Below, piece by piece: positions 21,021 to 28,604 of a stretch of DNA of 64,000 bases. Origin of the DNA: Albimonas marina (GTDB taxonomy: Bacteria > Pseudomonadota > Alphaproteobacteria > Rhodobacterales > Rhodobacteraceae); assembly GCF_029223255.1 (NCBI RefSeq), contig NZ_JARHUC010000003.1:1-64000 (forward strand). Direction: 5' to 3'. The translations under genes were made by a program, and so were the position numbers. The notes beneath the pieces were generated by a model. That model was not told the origin of the DNA and ran no database searches. It saw only the letters and a list, made by a program, of their open reading frames with translations. Numbering within the stretch: position 1 is the stretch's first letter; every line of letters starts with the position of its first letter.

Positions 21021-22897
21021 GAGACCTCTCCCTTCTCCAGCTCGGGCGCGGCGTCGGCGGGCGTCGCCGGCGCGTCGATGCGCTTGGCGTAGCCGCGCGG
21101 CGTGTAGATCCGCCAGCCGCCGGTCCCCGCCGCATCCGTCGCCCCCGCGCCTCCGTCGCCCGAGCGGAAGGCGCGGCTGCGCGAGGCGCCGATCAGCACC
21201 ACGGTCAGCATGTCCACCTCGTCCGTGCGCAGGGCGCCCAGAGTGCGCAGCTCCAGCCGCTCCTCCGGCCGCCCGAGGCTGTGGGCCAGCAGCACCGGCG
21301 TGTCGGCGGGGCGATGCTCGAGCATGATCTCCCGGCAGGCGTCCAGCAGCTCGCGCCGGCGGCGCGAGACGGGGTTGTAGAGCGCGGTCACGAAGTCCCC
21401 CGCCGCCGCCGCCCGCAGGCGCTTCAGCACGTCCTCGCGCGGGGTCAGCAGGTCCGACAGCGACACCGCGCAGAAGTCGTGGCCGATCACCGCGCCGACC
21501 CGCGCCGAGGCCGCCTGCAGGGCCGAGATCCCCGGCGCCGCCACGATCTCCACCCGCCGCGCGGCGGCCGAGACGCCGCCCCGCGTCTCCGGCCGGTCCA
21601 GCAGCTCCATCACCAGCGCGCCCATCGCGTAGATGCCCGCGTCGCCCGAGCACACCAGCGCCACGTCGCGCCCTTCGCCCGCGCGCTCCAGCGCGTGGCG
21701 GCAGCGGGCCTCCTCCTCGCCCAGCGCGAAATCCGCGCGCGGCTTGCCGGCGGCGAGCGGCCCCAGCAGGTCGATGTAGAGGTTGTAGCCCACCACCTCC
21801 TCGGCCTCGGCGATCAGGCGCGAGGCCTCGGGCGTGCGCCAGTCCGAGGCCCCCGGCCCGATGCCCACGACCGAGAGCTGCCCGCGCCGGCGCCCCGGCG
21901 CGCCCTCGCCCGCGCGCAGCGCCGCGGCGACGGTGGCGCTGGCCGACTTCACCTTGGCGATCGCCAGCACCGCCGCCTCGCCTGCGCCCGCCAGCGCCGA
22001 GGCCTCGGCCACCCCGTGGCAGCCCACCTCCGCGAAGACCACGTCCGAGGGGTTGGCGAGCCGGGGCGTCAGCGCCTCCAGCTCCGCGGCCGCGTGGAAC
22101 CGGGCGGGCACGCCCAGGTCCTCGGCCAGCGCCCGGATGGCGGCCTCGTCGGACTTGAGGTCGATCGAGCGGATCTCCGCGACCTCCGCCGCCGCGAAGC
22201 CGGTCTCGGCCAGGGTCTTGCGGACCAGCCCGATCATCTCGTCCGGCGGGCAGAACCGCGCGCAGCCCACGCCCAGCACCAGTCGGGCGCGGCGATAGAC
22301 CAGCGGCTCGCAGCCCTCGACCGTCAGCACCACCGGCGCGTCCTCGGCCGCGGGCTCGGCGAGCACCCGGCCCGCCAGCGGCGCCAGCCATCCGGCCTCG
22401 CCCGACAGCCGCGCCGGGCGTCCCGCCAGCAGCCCCGCCATCGCCGCCTTGGCGTCGAGGGGGTTCTCCAGCCGCCACCCCTGCGGCGGCGCATCCAGCG
22501 CGACGCCCAGCGAGACGTCGCCGGCGGTGGTCACCGCCGCCACGCCCCCCAGCGCCGCGCCCAGGCGCCGCGCCAGGTCGTTGGCCCCGCGATGCCCGCC
22601 CAGCAGCGGCACGGCGGCCGAGCCGTCCTCGGCCAGCGCCACCACCGCGGGCTCGGCGCGCTTGTCGCCCAGCATCGGGGCCAGCGCCCGCACCAGGATC
22701 CCCGCGGCCATCACCCCCACCAGCGGCCGGCCCGAGGCGAAGACCGCGCGCAGCGTCTCGGCCGCCGGCGCGGCGCCGGGGCCGCAGCGCACGACGTTCG
22801 CGGCCGGGTCCGCGCTGGGGGCCAGCGCGCCCAGCGCCCGCGCCGCCAGCGCCTCGCCCGCGTCGGTCAGGGCCACGAAGACAGGCGTGTCGCTCAT
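21017..22897 (-). CDS. cobJ: CbiG/CobE-CobJ fusion (precorrin-3B C17-methyltransferase)
   Basis: This is a 626-residue two-enzyme fusion. Residues 1 to about 335 are CbiG-like: a central domain with VGVMAAGILVRALAPMLGDK and PLLGGHRGANDLARRLG, then the CobE/CbiG C-terminal domain with LVLGVGCARFCPPDEMIGLV and DLKSDEAAI. From about residue 340 a CobJ/CbiH methylase follows (LSVVGIGPGASDWRTPEA, GYNLYIDLL, CSGDAGIYAMGAL, APGISALQAASARVGAVIGH). CbiG opens the ring-A lactone in the cobalt-early pathway, and CobJ methylates C-17 with ring contraction. Fusion would channel the intermediate. About 40 C-terminal residues are of uncertain role. Confidence 0.9.
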   Translation of the reverse strand: MSDTPVFVALTDAGEALAARALGALAPSADPAANVVRCGPGAAPAAETLRAVFASGRPLVGVMAAGILVRALAPMLGDKRAEPAVVALAEDGSAAVPLLGGHRGANDLARRLGAALGGVAAVTTAGDVSLGVALDAPPQGWRLENPLDAKAAMAGLLAGRPARLSGEAGWLAPLAGRVLAEPAAEDAPVVLTVEGCEPLVYRRARLVLGVGCARFCPPDEMIGLVRKTLAETGFAAAEVAEIRSIDLKSDEAAIRALAEDLGVPARFHAAAELEALTPRLANPSDVVFAEVGCHGVAEASALAGAGEAAVLAIAKVKSASATVAAALRAGEGAPGRRRGQLSVVGIGPGASDWRTPEASRLIAEAEEVVGYNLYIDLLGPLAAGKPRADFALGEEEARCRHALERAGEGRDVALVCSGDAGIYAMGALVMELLDRPETRGGVSAAARRVEIVAAPGISALQAASARVGAVIGHDFCAVSLSDLLTPREDVLKRLRAAAAGDFVTALYNPVSRRRRELLDACREIMLEHRPADTPVLLAHSLGRPEERLELRTLGALRTDEVDMLTVVLIGASRSRAFRSGDGGAGATDAAGTGGWRIYTPRGYAKRIDAPATPADAAPELEKGEVS

Positions 22898-23002
22898 AGG
22901 GTCTGGTCCTCAGGTCGGAGGGGAAGGGCAGGGCGCCGGACGGCCGGAAGCGGGAGGCCCCGGGTCTGGCCCGGAGTGCGCGGGCAGGCGGGCGGAGAGG
23001 CG

Positions 23003-23704
23003 TCACCCCACATGGGGATCGCTCCCCGGCGCCAGGATCATCGAGAAATAGGGCGCCGCCTCCGGCGCCTCGGCCAGCGGCAGCACCACCTGGCGGCCCA
23101 GCGAGGCGTGGCCCACGTAGACCGCGCCCTCGGCCCGGCCCGCCGCCTCCAGCGCCGCGCGCAGCCGGCCCAGCCGCCGGCCCACCTTCAGGATCGCGAA
23201 GGCCCCGCCGGCGGCGAGCCGGGCGGCGAGCTCCTCCTCGGGCAGGGTGCCCGGCAGCACGCTCAGCGTCTCGTTGCGCGCGCAGAGCGGCCGCGCCGCC
23301 GCCGCGGCGGAGGCGGCCAGGGAGCTCACGCCCGGCGTGATCTCGCAGGCGAATTCTCCGGAGAGCCGCCCGAACAGGTACATGAAGCTGCCGTAGAAGA
23401 ACGGGTCCCCCTCGCACAGCACCACCACATCGCGCCCCGAACGCAGCCGATCCGCCAGCACCGCGGCGGCCGCGTCGTAGACCGCCTGCGCCGGGAACCG
23501 CTCCGCCCGCATCGGGATCACGATGGGGATCTCCTCCGCGCCCTCGGGGATCGCAGACGCCGCGATGGAGCGCGCGAAGCTCTCGCCATGGTCGGGCGCC
23601 GGATATGCGATCACGGACGCCCCCGAGATCAGCCGGTGCGCGCGCAGCGTCATCAGCTCCGGATCGCCCGGGCCCACGCCCACGCCATGCAGCACGCCGC
23701 TCAC
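23003..23704 (-). CDS. cobI: Precorrin-2 C20-methyltransferase
   Basis: This 233-residue tetrapyrrole methylase opens VSGVLHGVGVGPGDPELMTL, the CobI/CbiL signature. It also has VVLCEGDPFFYGSFMYLFGR, CEITPGVSSLAASAAAAARP and [20 protein letters not shown]. It commits precorrin-2 to cobalamin rather than siroheme. The start is GTG at 23704, overlapping the cobL stop (GTGA). A 105-bp gap then separates it from the cbiG/cobJ gene, the only real gap in this part of the operon. Confidence 0.93.
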   Translation of the reverse strand: MSGVLHGVGVGPGDPELMTLRAHRLISGASVIAYPAPDHGESFARSIAASAIPEGAEEIPIVIPMRAERFPAQAVYDAAAAVLADRLRSGRDVVVLCEGDPFFYGSFMYLFGRLSGEFACEITPGVSSLAASAAAAARPLCARNETLSVLPGTLPEEELAARLAAGGAFAILKVGRRLGRLRAALEAAGRAEGAVYVGHASLGRQVVLPLAEAPEAAPYFSMILAPGSDPHVG

Positions 23705-24924
23705 TTGCGCGCGCTCCACTGGGTCACGGTCATCGCCGGCCGCCAGGCCAGCCGCGCGCTCTTGCCCACCGGCGAGGCCCGCTCGATCCGGATCCGGGTC
23801 AGCTCGCCCCCGAAGCGGGTCAGCAGGCGGGCGAGCAGCCCCTCGGACTCCAGCGTCACCGCGTTCGCCACCAGCCGCCCGCCGGGCGCCAGCGCCCACC
23901 ACGCCGCCTCGGCCGAGGCCTCGGAGAGGCCGCCGCCCAGGAACACCGCATCCGGTGCCGGCAGCCCCGCCAGCCCCCCGGGCGCCGAGCCCTCCTTCAG
24001 CACCAGCCCCGGCGCGCCCAGCGCCTGGGCGTTCGCCGCGGCCATCGCGCGACGGTCGGCGCGGGGCTCCAGCCCGATGGCCTTCGCGCCCTTCGCCGCC
24101 CGCATCCACTCGATCGCGACCGAGCCGCAGCCGCAGCCCACGTCCCACAGGAGCTGCCCCGGCAGCGGCGCCAGCCGCGCCAGGGTGGCGGCGCGCACCT
24201 CGCGCTTGGTCATCACCCCGTCATGCTCGAACAGATCGTCCGCCAGCCCCGGAACCGGCGGGACCAGCGGCGCGCCCGCATCGGCCCGGCACTCGATCGC
24301 CAGCGTGCACAGGTCCCCCGGCCGCGGGATCCGGCCCGAGGCCCAGGCCGAGGCCGGCGCCTCCTGCCAGCCCTCGCTCTCGGCATCGAGATCCCACATC
24401 GCGCGCACCGGGCTCGACCCATAGCCCCAGCCGGTCAGGGCCGCGCCGACCTCGCGCGCCGAATCCCCGTCCGCCGCCAGCGCCAGCAGCCGCGCGCCAG
24501 GCTGCACGAAGCCGCGCAGCGCGGCGACGGAGCGCTCCGGCCCCCGGCCATGCAGCGTCGGCGTCTCGCAGCCGTTCAGCGGCCACAGCATCCGCGCCGC
24601 CGCGAGCTGGTAGGCCGAGACATGCGGGTGCACCACCGCCTCGGGGAAGGCCGCGGCGATGCGCGAGCCGGCCGAGCGCCACAGCGGATCGCCCGAGACC
24701 AGCACCGCCACGCGGCGGCCGCGATACGCCTCCAGCCGGTTGAGCAGGTGATCGAAGGGCGAGGGCCAGGCCACCCGCTCGGCCTCGACCTCGAGGGTCA
24801 GCTGGTGGTGGCGGTCGGCGCCGAAGATCACCTCCGCGCTCTCGACCGCCGCGCGGGCGGCGGGGCGCAGCCCCTCCAGCCCGTCGGCGCCCAGCCCCAC
24901 GATCTGAAGCCATAGCTCGCTCAT
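23701..24924 (-). CDS. cobL: Precorrin-6Y C5,15-methyltransferase (decarboxylating)
   Basis: This 407-residue fusion has a CbiE-like methylase at about 1-210 (VGLGADGLEGL, AVLVSGDPLW, SAYQLAAARM) and a CbiT-like SAM methyltransferase at about 225-400 (DGVMTKREVRAATLARLAPL, LLWDVGCGCGSVAIEWMRA). It methylates C-5 and C-15 and decarboxylates the ring-C acetate. ATG 24924 overlaps the cobH stop by 4 bp. Upstream in-frame extension runs into cobH and is a shadow. Confidence 0.93.
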   Translation of the reverse strand: MSELWLQIVGLGADGLEGLRPAARAAVESAEVIFGADRHHQLTLEVEAERVAWPSPFDHLLNRLEAYRGRRVAVLVSGDPLWRSAGSRIAAAFPEAVVHPHVSAYQLAAARMLWPLNGCETPTLHGRGPERSVAALRGFVQPGARLLALAADGDSAREVGAALTGWGYGSSPVRAMWDLDAESEGWQEAPASAWASGRIPRPGDLCTLAIECRADAGAPLVPPVPGLADDLFEHDGVMTKREVRAATLARLAPLPGQLLWDVGCGCGSVAIEWMRAAKGAKAIGLEPRADRRAMAAANAQALGAPGLVLKEGSAPGGLAGLPAPDAVFLGGGLSEASAEAAWWALAPGGRLVANAVTLESEGLLARLLTRFGGELTRIRIERASPVGKSARLAWRPAMTVTQWSARK

Positions 24925-25601
24925 GCGCTCTCTCCCGCCGGTTCGTCCGCCGGCAAGCTGATCGCCAGCCCGTCGCCGCGCAAGCCCAGCGACAGCGCGT
25001 TCACCGCCGCCGCCGCCATGGCCGAACCGCCGATGCGCCCGCGCACCGCGACGAAGGGCACGCCGCGCGGATCCGCCGCCAGCGCGGCCTTCGATTCCGC
25101 CGCCCCCACGAAGCCCACCGGGAAGCCCAGGATCAGCGCCGGGCGCGGCGCGCCCGCGTCCAGCAGCTCCAGCAGGCGGAAGAGCGCGGTCGGCGCGTTG
25201 CCGATCGCCACCACCGCGCCGCCCAGCCGGGGCGCCGCCAGGTCCATCGCCGCGGCCGAGCGGGTGGTGGCCTGCCGCCGCGCCTCCTCGGCGCAGCCGG
25301 GGTGGTCGAGGGCCGAGATCACCTCCGCCCCCGCGCAGCGCCCCCGCCGGATCACCCCCTGCGCGACCATGCCCGCGTCGCAGACGACCGGGGCCCCGGC
25401 CTCCAGCGCCGCGATCCCCGCCTCCGCCGCGCCCTCGGAAAAGACCAGCGCCGCGGCCGCCTCGGGCATCCCGCAGGAATGCACCACGCGCAGGGCGAGC
25501 TCCTGCATGGCGGGGGACATCCCGCTCAGGTCGCACTCGGCGCGGGCGGTCGCGAAGCTCTGGGCGTAGATCCGGGCGGGATCGCGCTCCCACCCGCTCA
25601 C
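24921..25601 (-). CDS. cobH: Precorrin-8X methylmutase
   Basis: This 226-residue enzyme moves the C-11 methyl to C-12 to form hydrogenobyrinate. The catalytic His is H41 in VVHSCGMPEAA. Other family segments are VVCDAGMVAQGV, ALILGFPVGFVGAAESKAAL and VRGRIGGSAMAAAAVNAL. The start is GTG at 25601, overlapping the cbiX stop by 4 bp, and the stop overlaps cobL. In the cobalt-early variant the same enzyme (CbiC) acts on the cobalt form. Confidence 0.93.
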   Translation of the reverse strand: MSGWERDPARIYAQSFATARAECDLSGMSPAMQELALRVVHSCGMPEAAAALVFSEGAAEAGIAALEAGAPVVCDAGMVAQGVIRRGRCAGAEVISALDHPGCAEEARRQATTRSAAAMDLAAPRLGGAVVAIGNAPTALFRLLELLDAGAPRPALILGFPVGFVGAAESKAALAADPRGVPFVAVRGRIGGSAMAAAAVNALSLGLRGDGLAISLPADEPAGESA

Positions 25602-26833
25602 GAGCGGTCCTTGAGGTGCTTTCTCACGCTCTCCGGCCCCAGCGGGTGGTCCGCATGGGGATAGGGCGGGTGGTGGTGGTCGTGATCGTGGCCGTGGTGG
25701 TGATGGCCGTGGGAATGCCCGTGATCGTGGGAATGCCCGTGCGCATGGTCATGCCCGTGGTCATGATCGTGCGACTGCCCGTGCCCGTGGCCATGGTCAT
25801 GCGAATGGCCATGCCCCAGGTCCAGCCGGCAGGCCCCGGTGCAGAAGTCGTCGCACAGCTTGCAGTCCGCCACGTTGGACCCCGGCGCCGAGGCGCCCTG
25901 GCCCTCGACATGGTGGTGGTGGCTCTCCTGCGGCGCGCCGACCTCGGCCTCGAAGCCCAGCACCTGCGCGCGATACTTGCACATCGAGCAGTTCATCGCC
26001 GGCGGGCCGCCCAGGATCTCGGTCACCCGCTCGGCGAAGGTCGCCAGCACCTGGGGATGGTCGTTGAGATAGCCGGCCTTCACGAAGCGGATGTCGGGAT
26101 GCGCCTCGGCCACCATGTCGGTGAATCCGTAGATCCGGTCGATCAGCACGCCGGTGAACAGGAAGTAAGGGAACACCACCACCCGCCGGTAGCCCAGCTT
26201 CGCCGCATGCTCCAGCGCCGGCTCCACCAGCGGGAAGGTCACGCCGGAATAGCCGACCTCGCACCAGCCGAAGCCCATCCCCTCCCACAAGAGCCGCGCG
26301 ATCTTCGACACATTTCCGTTCGCGTCGGGGTCGGACGCCCCGCGCCCGATCACCACCAGCAGCGTCTCGTGCCGCGGCACCGGGCCGTCCTGGGCGTCCG
26401 CCTCGGCGATCGCGGCCTCGATCCGCTCGGAGGCGGCGCGCACCATCCGCGGGTCCACCCCCAACTCGCGCCCGTAATCCACCCGGATCCCGTGCGTCGC
26501 GGCATAGGTGTTCAGCACCGAGGGGATGTCGTTCTTCGCGTGCATCGCCGCGAACAGCATCCCCGGCACCGCCAGGATCCGCGTGCAGCCCTTCTCGCGC
26601 AGCTTGTCCAGCCCGTCGCGCAGCACCGGGTTGGCGAACTCCAGGTACCCGTGCTCCACCTCCCACTCCGGCGGCAGCAGCGCGGGCAGCTTCTCGGCCA
26701 GCACCGCGAACTCGTCCACCGCCCGCTGCGAGCGCGAGCCATGTCCGCAGATCATCACGCCGATCTTCTCGGCCGCTCCCGCGGTCGGAGCGTCCCGAAG
26801 GACCGGAGCGTCCTGGGTGGGGGTCTGGGTCAT
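25598..26833 (-). CDS. cbiX: CbiX-type sirohydrochlorin/cobalt chelatase with His-rich tail
   Basis: This 411-residue class II chelatase has two CbiX-type halves. The first carries GVMICGHGSRSQRAVDEF (metal-binding His) and LEFANPVLRDGL. The second carries LLVVIGRGASDPDANGNVSK and VVVFPYFLFTGVLIDRI. Cysteines C282 and C285 (MNCSMC) plus a C324/C327/C331/C335 cluster could hold an Fe-S centre or bind metal. The tail at about 341-394 has roughly 28 His alternating with Gly/Asp/Ser, as in metal-storage domains. It inserts cobalt early in corrin synthesis. First gene of the cbiX-cobH-cobL-cobI set. Confidence 0.92.
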   Translation of the reverse strand: MTQTPTQDAPVLRDAPTAGAAEKIGVMICGHGSRSQRAVDEFAVLAEKLPALLPPEWEVEHGYLEFANPVLRDGLDKLREKGCTRILAVPGMLFAAMHAKNDIPSVLNTYAATHGIRVDYGRELGVDPRMVRAASERIEAAIAEADAQDGPVPRHETLLVVIGRGASDPDANGNVSKIARLLWEGMGFGWCEVGYSGVTFPLVEPALEHAAKLGYRRVVVFPYFLFTGVLIDRIYGFTDMVAEAHPDIRFVKAGYLNDHPQVLATFAERVTEILGGPPAMNCSMCKYRAQVLGFEAEVGAPQESHHHHVEGQGASAPGSNVADCKLCDDFCTGACRLDLGHGHSHDHGHGHGQSHDHDHGHDHAHGHSHDHGHSHGHHHHGHDHDHHHPPYPHADHPLGPESVRKHLKDRS

Positions 26834-27138
26834 CGCGCGTCCTCTCGCCTGCCTGGGCCCGACGCGCGCAAGACCGAAAGGGGGGAGCGCCCTCGGCTTC
26901 CCCCGTCCCGACGACGGCCCCCCTTCGCCCCCGGTCTGGGTCGGCGGGTGGGAGCCTTCCGGTCAGCCTCGCGGCGTCGTCTGGTCCGCGGTCCTACCAG
27001 CGCCCGCCCCCCCGGGCAAGCGCGCGCCCGACGCACGAGGGGCCATGCGCGACGCGCGCGCCCCGGGGGGTCGTTCGAGAGGCACTTTCTAGAGGCTCGC
27101 TCCCGGGCGCTCGCCCCGGCGCGATCATCCCGGCGCGA
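26834..27138. other. 305-bp leader between cobB and cbiX, no confident riboswitch
   Basis: This is where a cobalamin riboswitch would be expected on the minus strand. A CCGGAAGGCTCCC segment followed by GACCCAGACC (around 26929-26965) faintly recalls the 3' part of a B12 riboswitch, but I cannot find a matching B12 box or the upstream core. A GGGGGAGC/GCTTCCCCC hairpin (about 26881-26905) is also present. It may be a degenerate leader or plain intergenic DNA. Confidence 0.4.
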
Positions 27139-27156
27139 TCATCCCGGTGCGATCAC
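27117..27156. repeat. 14-bp tandem repeat at the cobB 3' end
   Basis: CGGCGCGATCATCC occurs at 27117-27130 and 27131-27144, with a partial third unit (CGGTGCGATCAC) to 27156. The cobB stop codon lies in the second unit. It probably arose by slippage and slightly alters the cobB C-terminus and 3' region. Confidence 0.8.
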
Positions 27157-28446
27157 ATGGGCGTAGCTGCCCATCACCCGCCCCCGCCGCAGACCCATGG
27201 GGGCCAGGGGCGCCCCGGCCGCGTCGGTCGCGTCGAACAGCCGCTCGGCCGCGCCCTCCTCGACGATGGTGGCGTAGTGGAACTCGTGCGCCTTCAGCGG
27301 CCCGGGCCAGAGGGCCCCCGCCCGCGGGCTCAGCTCCCGGTAGCCCAGCGTCATGCGCCGCACGGCGAAGGAGGTGACCAGCGGCAGCAGCCCCGCCATC
27401 GCGTGGCGCGCGCCGTCCGCATCCACCAGCCCCTCGCCCAGCGCCATGAAGCCCCCGCACTCGCCGTAGACCGCAGCCCCCCGCGCCGCCGCCGCCCGCA
27501 GCCCGTCCAGGAACCGCGTCGCGGCGGCCAGCCGGCCCGCGTGCAGCTCCGGGTAGCCGCCGGGCAGGAACACCGCGTCCGCCGCCGCGTCCGGCGCCTC
27601 GTCGGCCAGCGGCGAGAAGGGCGCGATCTCGGCCCCCTGCGCGCGCCAGTCCTCGAGCATGTGGGGGTAGGCGAAGGCGAAGGCCGCGTCCTCGGCCATC
27701 GCCACCCGCGCGCCCGGAGGGGCCAGCCGCCGCGGCCCCCCCTCCGCCGCCCGCAGCGGCCCCGCCGCCGCCGCCAGCGCGTCCAGGTCCAGGTGCGCCG
27801 CCACCGCCTGCGCCGCCGCGGCCACGAAGCGCTCCAGCTCCGGGTGCTCCTGCGCCTGCACCAGCCCGAGGTGGCGCGAGGGCAGGGCCAGCGTCTCCAT
27901 CCGGGGCAGGGCGCCGAAGCAGGCGATCCCCGCCGCCTCCAGCGCGCCGCGCGCCGCGGCCGCGTGGCGGGGCGAGCCCACCCGGTTGAGGATCACGCCG
28001 GCGAGCGTCAGGTCCGGCCGCAGCGCCCGCAGCCCCGCGGGGGCGAGCGCGGCCGAGCCCGCCATGCGCCCCGCGTCCACCACCATCGCCACGGGCGCGC
28101 CGAGCGCGGCGGCGAGATCCGCGGCCGAGCCGCGCCCCTCCGGCGGCGCCCCGTCCAGCGCCCCCATCGCGCCCTCGACGATGAGGAGCGGCGCGTCGAG
28201 CCCCGCCACGGCCGCCCCCGCCCTGGCCCTGAGATCCGCCTCCCCCATCGCCCAGGCGTCGAGGTTCCCCGAGACCCGCCCGCTCGCCGCCTGATGGAAC
28301 CGCGGATCGATGTAATCGGGCCCCGACTTCGCCCCCACGACCTGCACCCCCCGCTCGCGGAAGGCGCGGAGCAGGCCGAGGGTCAGCAGGGTCTTGCCGG
28401 AGCCGGAGGCGGGGGCGGCGAGGAGGAGGGTGGGGGGCAAGCGCAT
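27139..28446 (-). CDS. cobB: Cobyrinic/hydrogenobyrinic acid a,c-diamide synthase
   Basis: This 435-residue ATP- and glutamine-dependent amidase has an N-terminal dethiobiotin-synthetase-like domain with P-loop APASGSGKTLLTLGLLRA, GAKSGPDYIDPRFH and LLIVEGAMGALDG. The C-terminal class I glutamine amidotransferase-like domain has VFLPGGYPELHAG and the Cys nucleophile in YGECGGFMALGEGL, followed by GYRELSPRAG and KAHEFHYAT. It amidates the a and c carboxylates of the corrin. It is divergent from the foreign gene at 28605 and 305 bp upstream of cbiX in the same direction. Confidence 0.93.
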   Translation of the reverse strand: MRLPPTLLLAAPASGSGKTLLTLGLLRAFRERGVQVVGAKSGPDYIDPRFHQAASGRVSGNLDAWAMGEADLRARAGAAVAGLDAPLLIVEGAMGALDGAPPEGRGSAADLAAALGAPVAMVVDAGRMAGSAALAPAGLRALRPDLTLAGVILNRVGSPRHAAAARGALEAAGIACFGALPRMETLALPSRHLGLVQAQEHPELERFVAAAAQAVAAHLDLDALAAAAGPLRAAEGGPRRLAPPGARVAMAEDAAFAFAYPHMLEDWRAQGAEIAPFSPLADEAPDAAADAVFLPGGYPELHAGRLAAATRFLDGLRAAAARGAAVYGECGGFMALGEGLVDADGARHAMAGLLPLVTSFAVRRMTLGYRELSPRAGALWPGPLKAHEFHYATIVEEGAAERLFDATDAAGAPLAPMGLRRGRVMGSYAHVIAPG

Positions 28447-28490
28447 GTCAAAACTGGAAGCATGCAGAGGTGCCGGTGGTCAATCAACGT

Positions 28491-28518
28491 CAGCACTTTC
28501 AGCGGTTCGTAAGTGCTG
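28491..28518. promoter_or_regulatory. Inverted repeat upstream of the TIGR04141-like gene
   Basis: CAGCACTT and AAGTGCTG form a perfect 8-bp inverted repeat with a 12-nt spacer in the region between cobB and the AT-rich gene. A TTGACA hexamer follows at 28542. It could be an operator or a structured leader; no regulator is encoded nearby. Confidence 0.4.
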
Positions 28519-28564
28519 TCGCGCCGTAGCACATCTTCTAGTTGACAGGCGGGTGTCGGGGATG

Positions 28565-28579
28565 TGAGCGTATCGCTCA
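28565..28579. promoter_or_regulatory. Short palindrome before the TIGR04141-like gene
   Basis: TGAGCGTATCGCTCA (6-bp arms, 3-nt centre) lies 26 bp upstream of the start codon, where a -10 region or an operator would be. It is suggestive only. Confidence 0.35.
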
Positions 28580-28604
28580 AAGCAAGTTTTTTGGTAATAT
28601 TGTG

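Noticed and set aside
20247-23417. A single minus-strand frame of over 1000 codons covering cobM and beyond
   Set aside because: Only the part from the GTG at 21020 is CobM; the upstream part is an out-of-frame reading of cbiG/cobJ with no stops because of high GC.
25650-25815. Simple-sequence repeat of ATGG/GTGG type that might suggest a regulatory satellite
   Set aside because: It is the coding sequence of the His-rich tail of CbiX.
26834-27138. Cobalamin riboswitch before cbiX
   Set aside because: Only a weak resemblance to the 3' part of the motif was found. No B12 box or core pairing could be identified by eye, so it is listed as an unassigned leader. A covariance search would decide.
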